The notes below the pieces were generated by a model. The model worked only from the letters and a program-made list of their open reading frames with translations. It had not been told where the DNA came from and did not search any database. Made by a program: the position numbers and the translations under genes. Below are positions 24,406 to 33,609 of a DNA stretch of 41,866 nt, in pieces. Each line of letters begins with the position of its first letter. Position 1 is the first letter of the stretch. Location of the stretch: contig CADBUP010000125.1 of assembly GCA_902797885.1 (NCBI GenBank), positions 1 to 41,866 on the forward strand, read 5' to 3'. Origin of the DNA: an uncultured Ruminococcus sp. Its GTDB lineage: Bacteria > Bacillota > Clostridia > Monoglobales > Monoglobaceae.

Positions 24406-24468
24406 GGCGGGATTGAAAAGCCCGTGCGAAATTTTCCTCGCTTTGCTCGGAAACGCACATGGGCGTAA
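24379..24468 (+). CDS. 29-residue leader-peptide candidate upstream of trkH
   Basis: GTG 24379 follows AAGGAG (24367-24372) by six bases and opens a 29-codon frame. The peptide is M-K-V-P-F-T-L-I-S-G-G at the start and basic and aromatic at the end (F-P-R-F-A-R-K-R-T-W-A). It has no membrane segment. The whole initiation region is inside the hairpin at 24369-24405. It may be a regulatory leader rather than a functional protein, or a chance frame. Confidence 0.35.
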   Translation: MKVPFTLISGGIEKPVRNFPRFARKRTWA

Positions 24469-24469
24469 T

Positions 24470-24509
24470 AATCTCTTATCATTCCTTGCCCTGTCGATAA
24501 GAGATTTTC
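24470..24509 (+). terminator. AT-rich stem-loop before trkH, possible terminator/attenuator
   Basis: Arms AATCTCTTATC (24470-24480) and GATAAGAGATT (24496-24506) are perfect complements with a 15-base loop and TTTT overlapping the end. It lies after the stop of the 29-codon frame and 44 bases before the trkH start. A third partial pairing (GCCCGTGCG with CGCACATGGGC, 24419-24464) lies between the two stem-loops. Confidence 0.5.
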
Positions 24510-24552
24510 ATTACTGTTTGTGCCGGCGCAGGGCGGCGGAATGGAGATTATT

Positions 24553-25851
24553 ATGATAAATATTATTAAAAGGCTGTCTCCTGCAAGAATCATAGCGTTA
24601 GGCTTTGCTTCATTGATACTTCTCGGCTCGGTTCTGCTGATACTTCCATGCAGCGTAAAAGACGGGGTTTCACTCAGGTATATCGACTCTCTTTATACCT
24701 CAACAAGCGCGGTCTGTGTAACGGGACTTATCGCCGTGGACGCGGCCGATACTTTTACGCCTCTCGGAAGGTTCTTTCTTGCTATGCTTATACAAATCGG
24801 TGGTCTCGGCGTTACTTCAATCGGCGCGGGAGTTGTTCTTGCTATAGGCAGACGTGTTGACATAAGGGGAAGAGCATTGATTAAGGAAGCGATGAACCTC
24901 GGTTCGGGAAAGGGAATCGTCAGGCTTATCCACAAGGTGTTTATCGTTACACTTTTATTTGAACTGATAGGTACGGTTTTAAGCTTTATCGTATTCTCGC
25001 GTAATTATTCGTTTTTGGACGCGCTCGGGATAAGCCTGTTCCATTCGGTCGCGGCGTTTAATAACTCGGGCTTTGACATCCTCGGGGGCGGAACAAATTT
25101 AATACCGTATCGTGACAGCGTGCTTTTAAACCTCGTTACCTGCGGACTTATCATATTTGGCGGAATAGGCTTTCCGGTCATCAACGAGGCCTGGCAGAAC
25201 CGCTTTAATTTAAGGAAGATTTCAATGCATTCAAAGGTTGTTATCTCAATGACCTTGGCTCTGCTTGCGGCCGGAACGGTTCTGCTTAAAATGACCGAAA
25301 ACGTTGATTGGATGGGCGCATTTTTCAGCAGCGTATCGGCGCGGACAGCAGGTTTTTCGACTTACCCGTTAAACGGCTTTACCAAGTCGGGTCTGCTCGT
25401 TCTGATAGTCCTTATGTTCATCGGTGCGTCTCCCGGTTCAACCGGCGGTGGAATCAAGACAACAACGTTTTTCGTCCTGCTTTCGGGCATGGGGGCGGCG
25501 GCAACAAACCGTTCAGAGCGGGTCTTCCACTACGCTATACCGAAAGAGGCGTTTAAAAAGGCAGCGGTTATAACTCTGCTTGCTCTCGCGGTCGTGATAT
25601 GCGGAACATATCTCATCGGCGTACTGGAACCGGACCTTCCGTTTTTGGACGTATTGTTTGAAACGGTCAGCGCATACGGAACAGTCGGCCTTTCGACGGG
25701 GATTACATCGAACCTCTGTATCGGAAGCAAGGTTCTTTCAATTATAATTATGTATATAGGAAGACTCGGGCCGCTTACGGTCGCGACAATCTGGCATTTC
25801 TCAAAGGGAGACAGGGTTACCTATCCCGAGGGGAATATAGCGATAGGCTAA
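24553..25851 (+). CDS. TrkH/KtrB-family potassium transporter, membrane subunit
   Basis: This 432-residue protein forms the K+-conducting path of a Ktr/Trk system. It has four repeated M1-P-M2 units; filter-like segments read S-A-V-C-V-T-G-L near residue 58, A-A-F-N-N-S-G-F near 175, S-A-R-T-A-G-F near 270 and S-A-Y-G-T-V-G-L near 380. G-A-S-P-G-S-T-G-G-G-I-K is the conserved intramembrane loop of KtrB-type proteins. The start is ATG 24553, with GGAG upstream; an in-frame start at 24520 lacks one. The RCK partner gene follows 21 bases later. It lies downstream of a KdpDE-like pair and a structured leader. Confidence 0.93.
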   Translation: MINIIKRLSPARIIALGFASLILLGSVLLILPCSVKDGVSLRYIDSLYTSTSAVCVTGLIAVDAADTFTPLGRFFLAMLIQIGGLGVTSIGAGVVLAIGRRVDIRGRALIKEAMNLGSGKGIVRLIHKVFIVTLLFELIGTVLSFIVFSRNYSFLDALGISLFHSVAAFNNSGFDILGGGTNLIPYRDSVLLNLVTCGLIIFGGIGFPVINEAWQNRFNLRKISMHSKVVISMTLALLAAGTVLLKMTENVDWMGAFFSSVSARTAGFSTYPLNGFTKSGLLVLIVLMFIGASPGSTGGGIKTTTFFVLLSGMGAAATNRSERVFHYAIPKEAFKKAAVITLLALAVVICGTYLIGVLEPDLPFLDVLFETVSAYGTVGLSTGITSNLCIGSKVLSIIIMYIGRLGPLTVATIWHFSKGDRVTYPEGNIAIG

Positions 25852-25872
25852 AAACTAAAGGGGGAAACCATC

Positions 25873-26553
25873 ATGTTTAGTAAAAACAAACCGATTAAAA
25901 CAACGTACGGGATAGTAGGTCTCGGAAGGTTCGGAAGCGCGCTTACCGCAAAGCTTTCCGAATTCGGGGCAGAACTTATGGTTATTGATCGCGATGAGGA
26001 GAGGGTTCGCGAGATGCGCGACTATACGGATAACGCCTTTGTTGTTGCGAGTCTTGACAAGAAGTCGCTTGCTGAAACAGGAATTCAAAACTGTGACGTG
26101 GGCGTTGTCTGCATAGGCGACCACCTCGACACATCAATTCTCACAACGCTTAATCTCGTCGGGATGGGCATAAAAAAAGTTGTCGCAAAGGCGATAAGCG
26201 AAGAGCACGGTGAGATTTTGAAAAAACTCGGCGCCGAAGTTGTTTATCCCGAACAGGATATGGCTATACGTTTAGCGGTTCGGCTTGAAAATTCAAATGT
26301 GCTTGATTTTATGCAGCTAACCGAAAAGATTAATATATCAAAGATGCTCGTTCCGGAATGGGCAATAGGGAAGTCGGTTGTCGAAACAGAGTTCCGCTCT
26401 AAATTTGCGCTTAACATTATTGCGATAGATAATGCTGGAAACGTGGTTGAACACGTAAAACCCGATTATATATTTAGAGAAGGGGATATACTCTTTGTAT
26501 CGGGAAGTAAGGACGCGGTAATCCGCCTTTTAGAACAAAGTACAGAAAAATAA
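25873..26553 (+). CDS. TrkA/KtrA-family RCK regulatory subunit
   Basis: This 226-residue cytoplasmic ring-forming protein gates the potassium channel subunit encoded just upstream. The RCK-N Rossmann fold has G-L-G-R-F-G at 16-21 with an acidic residue (V-I-D-R-D) ending strand 2, so it binds a nucleotide. The C-terminal TrkA_C domain covers about 140-222. AAAGGGGG precedes the ATG. In Firmicutes such domains are frequent c-di-AMP targets, but that is family knowledge and cannot be read here. Confidence 0.93.
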   Translation: MFSKNKPIKTTYGIVGLGRFGSALTAKLSEFGAELMVIDRDEERVREMRDYTDNAFVVASLDKKSLAETGIQNCDVGVVCIGDHLDTSILTTLNLVGMGIKKVVAKAISEEHGEILKKLGAEVVYPEQDMAIRLAVRLENSNVLDFMQLTEKINISKMLVPEWAIGKSVVETEFRSKFALNIIAIDNAGNVVEHVKPDYIFREGDILFVSGSKDAVIRLLEQSTEK

Positions 26554-26581
26554 GCTCCCGGCACCGGCCGGGAGCAGTTTT
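26554..26581 (+). terminator. Terminator between the potassium operon and the glycogen operon
   Basis: An 8-bp GC stem (26554-26561 and 26568-26575) with a 6-base loop is followed by AGTTTT. It lies in the gap between convergent ktrA and glgA, and may serve both strands. Confidence 0.75.
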
Positions 26582-26586
26582 GCTGT

Positions 26587-28020
26587 TTATCCTATAAGCT
26601 GTTCATAAAGATTCTGATATTCCTTTGCGGATTTGCTCCACGAGAAGTCAAGCTTCATCGCGTTTGTAACAAGTTTGTCCCAAACAACCTTGTTACTGTA
26701 GAAGCCGAGCGCCATACGAAGGGTATAGACCATATCGTTTCCGTTGTACGGCGAGAAGCTGAAGCCTGTTCCCTCTTTGGTATACTCGTTATAAGGAATA
26801 ACAGTATCTTTGAGTCCGCCCGTTTCGCGGACAATCGGAATCGTTCCGTAGGCATATGAAATCATCTGACTTAATCCGCACGGCTCAAACATCGACGGCA
26901 TAAGGAAGAGGTCTGATGCCGCATACACCTTGTGGGCAAGGTCGTTACTGAACATAATATTTGCAGACATCTTCTCGGGGTTATACCACGCGGTCTGACG
27001 GAACATTTCCTCATATCTCGCTTCGCCTGTTCCGACCACAACCATCTGTATATCAAGGTTCATCAGATCATTCATAACAGCGGCAATCAGGTCGAAACCC
27101 TTCTGGTCAACAAGCCGCGATATGATTCCGACCATAGCCTTTTCGCCGTCAACAGGAAGCTTTAACTGTTCCTGGAGCTTAATCTTATTAAGCTTTTTCT
27201 TTTCGATAACTGTCTTTGCGTCATAGTTTTCATAAAGGTAAGGGTCGGTCTTTGGGTTATACACATTATAATCAATACCGTTTATGATACCAAAGAGTGA
27301 ATTCGACCTTGCCGAAAGCAGGCCCTCAAGCTTTTCACCGCCGAGCGGGGTTTTAATTTCCTCTGCATAGGTTGGGCTGACTGTCGTGACATAGTCAGAA
27401 TAAACAATTCCGCCCTTTAAGAGGTTAGCACAGCCGTGAAATTCAAGCTTGTCATCCGTGAAGTATTCGGAACCGAGCGAGAAAAAGTCCGCCACAATAT
27501 CCATAGAATAGATACCCTGGTACCTCAGATTATGAATGGTAAATACGGTCTTTGTTCCTCTATAGAATTCGTTGTTTATATAATAGGCGTTAAGCAGGAC
27601 GGGAATCATTCCCGTTTGCCAGTCATGGGTGTGAATTACGTCCGGCTTAAACTCTAAATGCGGCAGGATTTCAAGGCACGCCTTGTCGAAGAAAGCGAAT
27701 CTCTCAAGGTCATTCCACTTATAGAGATACGGATCGCCGAAATAATATTCGTTGTCAATAAAATAATAGGTAACGCCGTCCTTTTCAAGCTTAAACACAC
27801 CGCAGTATTTTCTGCGCCAGCCGAGCGGCACATATGTGAAGAAACAGAACTCCATTTTTTCAACATACTCGCCGGGAATACACCCGTACTTCGGCATAAT
27901 AACCCTTACATCGTCACCGAGCTTCGCGAGAGCCTGCGGCAGAGCGCCGAGGACATCGCCGAGACCGCCTGTTTTGGCGAACGGAGCAACCTCAGATGAA
28001 CACATTAATATTTTGCTCAT
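26587..28020 (-). CDS. glgA: Glycogen synthase (ADP-glucose)
   Basis: This 477-residue GT5 enzyme adds glucose from ADP-glucose to the glycogen chain. The donor-binding K-T-G-G-L-G-D-V is at 15-22. H-T-H-D-W-Q-T-G is near 130, and the C-terminal P-S-M-F-E-P-C-G-L-S-Q holds the catalytic Glu region, followed by R-E-T-G-G-L-K-D-T-V. Length is standard. AAAGGGTGA precedes the ATG. It is the last gene of glgB-glgC-glgD-glgA. Confidence 0.96.
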   Translation of the reverse strand: MSKILMCSSEVAPFAKTGGLGDVLGALPQALAKLGDDVRVIMPKYGCIPGEYVEKMEFCFFTYVPLGWRRKYCGVFKLEKDGVTYYFIDNEYYFGDPYLYKWNDLERFAFFDKACLEILPHLEFKPDVIHTHDWQTGMIPVLLNAYYINNEFYRGTKTVFTIHNLRYQGIYSMDIVADFFSLGSEYFTDDKLEFHGCANLLKGGIVYSDYVTTVSPTYAEEIKTPLGGEKLEGLLSARSNSLFGIINGIDYNVYNPKTDPYLYENYDAKTVIEKKKLNKIKLQEQLKLPVDGEKAMVGIISRLVDQKGFDLIAAVMNDLMNLDIQMVVVGTGEARYEEMFRQTAWYNPEKMSANIMFSNDLAHKVYAASDLFLMPSMFEPCGLSQMISYAYGTIPIVRETGGLKDTVIPYNEYTKEGTGFSFSPYNGNDMVYTLRMALGFYSNKVVWDKLVTNAMKLDFSWSKSAKEYQNLYEQLIG

Positions 28021-28061
28021 TACACTTCACCCTTTCGTGATTGAATTTTATCATACAGTTT

Positions 28062-29189
28062 TTAAATAACGGCCTTTTTACCTATTACCATCGGGTAGGT
28101 ATCCTGGCCTACAAGTTTCTTTCCGCTTCTGAGAACAACCTCCTTGTCAAAAATGACGTTTTCAAGAAGACAATTATCCATAACCTCTGAATTCTGCATT
28201 ACGATACAGTTTTCGACCGTTGCTCCTCTTCCGACGTGGACGCCTCTGAAAAGAACGCTGTTCTTAACCGTTCCTTCTATAAGACAGCCGTCGGCAATAA
28301 ACGAGTTGCTGACATTTGCACCGACCCCATACTTCGTGGGAACGGTATCCTTAACCTTTGTGTATATCGGCATATCAGACGACAGACCAAAAAGCTCATC
28401 CCTGACATTCTTCTGTAAAAGCTCAAGATTTGTATCAAAGAATGACTTTATATTATCAATCTGCTTGCAATATCCGTCAAACTTATAGCCCATAATTTTA
28501 AGCTTATCAAGGTTCGGCAGGAATATGTCCTTTGATATATAATGCTTGTTATGTGCAAACGCGTCACCCGCAAGTTCAAGCAAAAGCTCTTTGTTTATAA
28601 TAAACATATGCATATACGAATGATTTGTTTTTTGGTGCATAGGATACACGTTTATATCCGTCACACGGTTGTTTTCATCGGTATCGAGAAGAATTCTTGT
28701 CGAAAGCTCTCTCGGCTTCAACTTATCCACATCATTATATATCATAGTTATGTCGGCTTCGCTTTCAAGATGGAACTTTAAAACGTCCGAGAAGTTTATG
28801 TTACAGAGAGTGTTACAGTCCGAAACAACGACATAGCTCTGTGAGCTTTTGGTGATATAGTGGTTAATACCGATAATTGTATCGATGTTTCCTCTGATTT
28901 CTCCCGCTTCGGGAATATCCTTAGGCGGAAGGACGAAAAGGCCGTTGCCCTTTCTGTCGATATCCCACGGCTTTCCCGTGCCTAAATGGTCGCTGAGCGA
29001 CTGATAGTTATACGGCGTTGTGATTCCCACATTAATTATAGATGAGTTTACCATATTGGATAAGATAAAATCGATTATTCTGTATCTTCCGCCGAACGGA
29101 ACGGCAGCAAGCGAACGCACCGACGTAAGCTCGCCCATACCCGCCTCGGGGTTTTCGGCAAATATAATGCCCATCATATCGTTCTTCAT
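28062..29189 (-). CDS. glgD: Glucose-1-phosphate adenylyltransferase subunit GlgD
   Basis: This 375-residue protein resembles GlgC but is the Firmicutes partner subunit. It has the nucleotidyltransferase fold with F-G-G-R-Y-R-I-I-D-F near 35-43 and a C-terminal beta-helix. The N-terminal nucleotide loop is altered: G-I-I-F-A-E-N-P-E-A-G-M-G replaces the L-A-G-G-Q-G-S-R-L of GlgC. In characterised Firmicutes GlgC/GlgD pairs, GlgD has little activity alone and stimulates GlgC. The start is ATG 29189, with AAAGGG upstream. The frame could extend to a TTG at 29198, but that abuts the site. Confidence 0.94.
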   Translation of the reverse strand: MKNDMMGIIFAENPEAGMGELTSVRSLAAVPFGGRYRIIDFILSNMVNSSIINVGITTPYNYQSLSDHLGTGKPWDIDRKGNGLFVLPPKDIPEAGEIRGNIDTIIGINHYITKSSQSYVVVSDCNTLCNINFSDVLKFHLESEADITMIYNDVDKLKPRELSTRILLDTDENNRVTDINVYPMHQKTNHSYMHMFIINKELLLELAGDAFAHNKHYISKDIFLPNLDKLKIMGYKFDGYCKQIDNIKSFFDTNLELLQKNVRDELFGLSSDMPIYTKVKDTVPTKYGVGANVSNSFIADGCLIEGTVKNSVLFRGVHVGRGATVENCIVMQNSEVMDNCLLENVIFDKEVVLRSGKKLVGQDTYPMVIGKKAVI

Positions 29190-29222
29190 AATTTTCAACC
29201 CTTTCGCATTAATAATATCGGA

Positions 29223-30446
29223 CTATTCGGAAATGCTTTCCATTACCATTGAGTTTCTGGCAATCTTTACACCGTCGCCGATTGTGATATCCGAAGCAAT
29301 CAGCGTGATGTCGTCCGAACATATTTTGTTATTTATCCAGCTGTGGTTAGCGCTTTCGTCGGTCGAGCCTATGGTACAGCCCTCACCGACTATCGTATTT
29401 GTGCTTATAAGCGACTTATAGATAATCGAATTCTTCTTGATTACCGCACCGGGGAAGATGATAGAATCTTCGATTTTTGCGCCCTCTTCTATTGTTACGC
29501 CTTCAAAAATAACCGAGTGGTCGATTTCTCCGTATACTTCACAGCCTTCGGTCACATAACAATTATTAAGCTTAGCCTTTGAATCAATATAGTGAGGCGG
29601 CTTAATGGGATTCTTGCTGTAGATACGCCAGCTGTCATCGTCTAAAACTATGCCGGCGCTGTCGCTGAGAAGCTCCATATTTGCTTCCCACAGACTGTGA
29701 ATCGTGCCGACATCCTTCCAGTAACCATCGAAGCGGTGAGCAACCAATTTAAGTCCCGATTCAAGCATCTTCGGGATGATGTTCTTGCCGAAGTCGTTCT
29801 GAGAGGTTGGGTCCGCCTCATCCTCGGCGAGGTATTTCTTTAAGACATCCCAGCTGAAGCAATACACGCCCATGGACGCCAGATTGCTTTTCGGTTCATC
29901 CGGTTTTTCTTCAAACTCGGTGATATTCCCCTCTTCATCGGTGTTCATAATACCGAATCGCGAAGCCTCATCCCATGGAACCTCGATAACAGCGATGGTT
30001 GCGTCGGCGTTTGCCATTTTATGCTGACTCACCATCCTGCTATAGTCCATTTTATAGATATGGTCGCCGGACAGAATAACCACATACTTTGGGCTGAACT
30101 GAGCGATAAAGCTGAGATTCTGATAAATCGCATTGGCTGTACCTTTATACCATTCGCCCTTTTCAGCCGATGTATATGGCGGCAGAACATATACGCCGCC
30201 GTTGGAACGGTCAAGATCCCATGGCTGACCGCTTCCTATATATGTGTTGAGTTCAAGCGGCTGATACTGAGTTAAGACTCCGACGGTGTCTATTCCCGAG
30301 TGGGTGCAGTTACTAAGCGGAAAGTCTATAATTCTGTACTTGCCGCCGAACGGAACCGCGGGCTTTGCAACCGTCTTTGTCAAAGCGCCCAGGCGGCTTC
30401 CCTGGCCGCCGGCGAGTATCATAGCTACACATTCTTTTGATTTCAT
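29223..30446 (-). CDS. glgC: Glucose-1-phosphate adenylyltransferase (ADP-glucose pyrophosphorylase)
   Basis: This 407-residue enzyme makes ADP-glucose, the committed step of glycogen synthesis. The nucleotide loop [10 protein letters not shown] is at 10-19, with [14 protein letters not shown] after it, G-S-G-Q-P-W-D-L near 73, and G-D-H-I-Y-K-M-D-Y near 130. The C-terminal beta-helix holds many hexapeptide-type repeats. GGAAGGA lies upstream of the ATG at a rather long distance. It starts 23 bases after glgB ends and is followed by glgD 33 bases on. Confidence 0.96.
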   Translation of the reverse strand: MKSKECVAMILAGGQGSRLGALTKTVAKPAVPFGGKYRIIDFPLSNCTHSGIDTVGVLTQYQPLELNTYIGSGQPWDLDRSNGGVYVLPPYTSAEKGEWYKGTANAIYQNLSFIAQFSPKYVVILSGDHIYKMDYSRMVSQHKMANADATIAVIEVPWDEASRFGIMNTDEEGNITEFEEKPDEPKSNLASMGVYCFSWDVLKKYLAEDEADPTSQNDFGKNIIPKMLESGLKLVAHRFDGYWKDVGTIHSLWEANMELLSDSAGIVLDDDSWRIYSKNPIKPPHYIDSKAKLNNCYVTEGCEVYGEIDHSVIFEGVTIEEGAKIEDSIIFPGAVIKKNSIIYKSLISTNTIVGEGCTIGSTDESANHSWINNKICSDDITLIASDITIGDGVKIARNSMVMESISE

Positions 30447-30469
30447 AACGTATGTTCATTCCTTCCAAG

Positions 30470-32440
30470 CTAATTTTTAACTGTTTTAGATATTACTTTA
30501 GGTTTGTCTTTAATAGGCAAAAACTCCATATATACCGCGGTGAGAGGCGGTAAGTCAAGCGTAATCGAATACGGAAAGCCGTGAAACGGCTTTCTTACCG
30601 TCCTGCATTTTTTTGTTCCGCGGCCGGCTCCGCCGAAGGCCTTTGAGTCCGTTGACATAACAACGGTAAACTCGCCCGACTCGGGAACCCCAACCGTATA
30701 GCCCTTCCGCTCAACCGGAGTAAAGTTTATTATAACGGCAATCTTTTCGTCGCCTTTCTCGTTTATACGCATAAACGACAATACGCTGTTCGCGCTGTCC
30801 TCGGCGTTAAGCCAGCGGAAGCCGCGCCAGTCGCCCTGTTCTCTCTCGATTTCAAAGAACGCCGTATGCTCTTTATAAAAAGCGTTAAGCTTAGCGCAAT
30901 AATTTCGCATTTTCACGTGAAGCTCGTATTTATCGAGAACCCAGTCGAGCTGTTCGGCATACCGCCATTCGACAAACTGACCGAATTCACCGCCCATAAA
31001 CAAAAGCTTCTTCCCGGGGTGGGAATACATATATGCGTATAAAAGTCTGAGCTCAGCAAACTTCTCCTCATATGAACCCCACATTTTATCAAGAAGCGAA
31101 CGCTTTCCGTGAACAACCTCATCGTGTGACAGAGCCAGAATATAATTTTCGGCAAAGGCATACATCATCGGGAAGGTGAGCTTTGTGTGATTTCCCTTCC
31201 TGAAAAGCGGGTCGCATTGCATATAGTCAAGCATATCGTGCATCCAGCCCATATTCCACTTAAAGTTAAAGCCGAGACCTCCGGCATCTGCCGGCATAGT
31301 CACGCCGCCCCACGCGGTGGATTCCTCCGCAATCATCAAAACATTTGGAAAACGGCCGAAAACCGCCGAATTGAGCTTCTGTAAAAACGAAATAGCTTCT
31401 AAATTTTCCTTTCCGCCGAATTTATTGGGAAGCCACTCTCCGTCGCGGCGGTTATAATCAAGATATAACATACTTGAAACTGCGTCAACACGCAGACCAT
31501 CCATATGATATTCGCCTATCCAAAAGATTGCATTAGATATGAGAAAAGAGAAAATTTCGGTTTTTGTCCAATCAAACACCAGGGTGCCCCATTCTTTATG
31601 CTCACCTCTCCGTGAATCGGGATGTTCAAAAAGATGCGTCCCGTCAAACATGGCGAGTCCGTGTTCGTCCTTGGGGAAGTGTGCGGGAACCCAATCCATA
31701 ATTACACCGATTCCGTTCCTGTGACAGCTGTCAATAAATGCTTTAAGCTCAGTCGGCGCGCCATAGCGGCTGTTTACCGAGTAATAGCCGGTGACCTGAT
31801 ATCCCCAGCTTCCGTCAAACGGATACTCGCATATCGGCATAAGCTCTATATGGGTATAACCCATCGACTTAACATAGGGGATAAGCTCGTCAATCATTTC
31901 GGTGTATGAATAGTTACTTCCGTCATCCTTACGCTTCCATGAACCGAAGTGCATCTCATAGATATTTATGGGTTTGTCATACGGCTCAGTCTTCGCGCGC
32001 ATTTCAAGCCATTTCGCGTCCCCCCAGTCATATGAAATGTCGGTCGTAACCGAAGCCGTAGCCGGACGAACCTCAGAGTAAAAGGCATATGGGTCAGACT
32101 TCATAACTATCTTCCCGTCATAGGACTCGATACTGTATTTATAGTTCTGACCTTCTGTGATACCGGGGATAAACAGTTCCCAGATACCCGATGAAACGTG
32201 TTTGGACATTCGTCCCAGATTTCTGTCCCAACCGTTTCCGTCGCAGACAACGGACACGGATTTCGCATTGGGCGCCCAAACAGCGAAGCGATAGCCGCTG
32301 ACGCCCTTGTCGTCTTTTACCTTGTGAGCGCCGAGCATCCGGTAGCTTTCGTAGTTCGTACCGTTATTGAAAAGATACATAGGGGCGTCATCGATTAAAA
32401 AACGGTTAGCCTCAGCTGTAGTTCTTTCAATTTTTTTCAT
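30470..32440 (-). CDS. glgB: 1,4-alpha-glucan branching enzyme (GH13)
   Basis: This 656-residue enzyme introduces alpha-1,6 branches into glycogen. A CBM48-type N-terminal domain (F-A-V-W-A-P-N-A) is followed by the GH13 barrel. Catalytic residues sit in D-G-L-R-V-D-A-V (nucleophile Asp), M-I-A-E-E-S-T-A-W (acid/base Glu) and A-L-S-H-D-E-V-V-H-G-K (transition-state Asp). A C-terminal beta domain follows. GGAGGA precedes the ATG. It is the first gene of the glycogen operon, which has no phosphorylase or debranching gene inside this window. Confidence 0.96.
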   Translation of the reverse strand: MKKIERTTAEANRFLIDDAPMYLFNNGTNYESYRMLGAHKVKDDKGVSGYRFAVWAPNAKSVSVVCDGNGWDRNLGRMSKHVSSGIWELFIPGITEGQNYKYSIESYDGKIVMKSDPYAFYSEVRPATASVTTDISYDWGDAKWLEMRAKTEPYDKPINIYEMHFGSWKRKDDGSNYSYTEMIDELIPYVKSMGYTHIELMPICEYPFDGSWGYQVTGYYSVNSRYGAPTELKAFIDSCHRNGIGVIMDWVPAHFPKDEHGLAMFDGTHLFEHPDSRRGEHKEWGTLVFDWTKTEIFSFLISNAIFWIGEYHMDGLRVDAVSSMLYLDYNRRDGEWLPNKFGGKENLEAISFLQKLNSAVFGRFPNVLMIAEESTAWGGVTMPADAGGLGFNFKWNMGWMHDMLDYMQCDPLFRKGNHTKLTFPMMYAFAENYILALSHDEVVHGKRSLLDKMWGSYEEKFAELRLLYAYMYSHPGKKLLFMGGEFGQFVEWRYAEQLDWVLDKYELHVKMRNYCAKLNAFYKEHTAFFEIEREQGDWRGFRWLNAEDSANSVLSFMRINEKGDEKIAVIINFTPVERKGYTVGVPESGEFTVVMSTDSKAFGGAGRGTKKCRTVRKPFHGFPYSITLDLPPLTAVYMEFLPIKDKPKVISKTVKN

Positions 32441-32536
32441 TTGAATGTCCTCCGTTAAATGTGTGTGTGAATTTTGTTAAAATAATTAAGTTTTCATCAA
32501 AATCAGATATATAAAACCCATACATTTTATACATAT

Positions 32537-32565
32537 ATTATATCATACTTTGCTTAAACTGTCCA
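32537..32565 (-). promoter_or_regulatory. Promoter of the glgB-glgC-glgD-glgA operon
   Basis: On the minus strand, TGGACA (32565-32560), a 17-base spacer and TATAAT (32542-32537) lie about 100 bases before glgB, leaving a fairly long, AT-rich leader. Confidence 0.75.
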
Positions 32566-32727
32566 ACATTTTCGTTAGTCAACATTCATAAAACGCATAA
32601 CACCATTTAGAAAAAATGCACAAAAATGCGACAAATAATAACATATAAATAAGTTAGAGTTAATATAGAGTTATTTATAGCTTATGAAAAACGGCATAAA
32701 AATATTCCGATTTCGAATCAAAGGCGG

Positions 32728-32756
32728 TTGAAATTTTCGATTTTGTGTGATATACT
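32728..32756 (+). promoter_or_regulatory. Promoter of the comF-like gene
   Basis: TTGAAA at 32728-32733, 17 bases and TATACT at 32751-32756 lie 55 bases before the TTG start. Confidence 0.7.
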
Positions 32757-32810
32757 GAATCCGATTTGTAGGCGCGGAATATGTCGGCGCCTATCGGGAA
32801 GTGACATTTT

Positions 32811-33542
32811 TTGAAAAAACTCAGGAATATTTTGCTGAATCTTTTGTATCCGCCAAAATGCATATTCTGCGGCAGGCGGCTCGAACCGGGAAACAAGACC
32901 GGAACGTGTCCCGAATGCGCAAACACTCTGCCGTTTTGCAGAAAATATATCAGGTGCAGGCGCTGTGGTAAGCCAATAGCCGATTCGGCGGACGGTCTTT
33001 GTGAAGGATGTTCGGTCCGTCGGAATTATGCTAAAGGGATAACCTCTGCCTTCGTGTATATCGACAATGCAAAATCTGCTGTTATCGCCCTCAAGAAAGA
33101 GTATAACGCACTTTATGCGAAAACATTGTCATTATATGTAGCCGAAATGATAAAATATGATTTCGGAGGAGTAGAATTCGATTTTGTGGTGTCTGCACCG
33201 CCGCGAAAAAAGAATCACAGAGAAGAAATTTTCGACCATGCGGCGTGTTTAGCAAGAGAAGTTGCGCTCAGAATAGGTATCCCCTTCAAAAATAATGTCC
33301 TATATCAGACCGAAAAACTGAGAAAACAGAGCGAACTCCATCCCGATGAAAGACTTTTAAACGTAAAGGGAAAGTTTGCGGTCAGACGCCCCGACACAGT
33401 CCGCGGAAAGACAATATTGGTCATTGACGATGTTTATACAACCGGCGCAACCCTCGAAGAATGCGCCGCCGAACTTCTGAAAGCGGGCGCGTATCGCGTG
33501 TACGCCGCCGCTGCCGCAACAACCGTTAAACAGAACCGATAA
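32811..33542 (+). CDS. ComF family protein (phosphoribosyltransferase-like)
   Basis: This 243-residue protein has an N-terminal zinc-finger region with C-I-F-C, C-P-E-C, C-R-R-C and C-E-G-C pairs between residues 17 and 66. A PRTase-like fold follows, with the PRPP motif V-I-D-D-V-Y-T-T-G-A-T near 203-213. ComF is required for DNA uptake in naturally competent bacteria, acting at the inner face of the membrane with ComFA. The start is a TTG with GGGAAG upstream; no ATG lies near the conserved start K-K-L-R. No other competence gene is nearby, so a competence role here is uncertain. Confidence 0.9.
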   Translation: MKKLRNILLNLLYPPKCIFCGRRLEPGNKTGTCPECANTLPFCRKYIRCRRCGKPIADSADGLCEGCSVRRNYAKGITSAFVYIDNAKSAVIALKKEYNALYAKTLSLYVAEMIKYDFGGVEFDFVVSAPPRKKNHREEIFDHAACLAREVALRIGIPFKNNVLYQTEKLRKQSELHPDERLLNVKGKFAVRRPDTVRGKTILVIDDVYTTGATLEECAAELLKAGAYRVYAAAAATTVKQNR

Positions 33543-33554
33543 TAACTCGCATAA

Positions 33555-33572
33555 AACCGCCGGCGGTTATTT
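33555..33572 (+). terminator. Weak GC-rich palindrome after the comF-like gene
   Basis: AACCG and CGGTT around a CCGG centre are followed by ATTTA. The stem is short, so termination is uncertain. Confidence 0.35.
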
Positions 33573-33609
33573 ACAAGCCCGACAGCTTCAAATATTCTTG
33601 CAATTCCCC

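Larger units (their letters stand above)
32441..32810. other. 370-base divergent intergenic region between glgB and the comF-like gene
   Basis: Besides the two opposing promoters (32537-32565 minus, 32728-32756 plus), the middle (about 32575-32725) is AT-rich with no ORF. A weak inverted repeat pairs ATAAATAA with TTATTTAT around 32645-32680. Just before the comF-like gene, TAGGCGC and GCGCCTA (about 32769-32793) form a hairpin in the 5' leader. Nothing else was recognised. Confidence 0.5.

Noticed and set aside
24367-24552. c-di-AMP (ydaO-type) riboswitch before trkH
   Set aside because: The conserved ydaO core sequences are not visible and the leader is too short; the hairpins present have a different layout.
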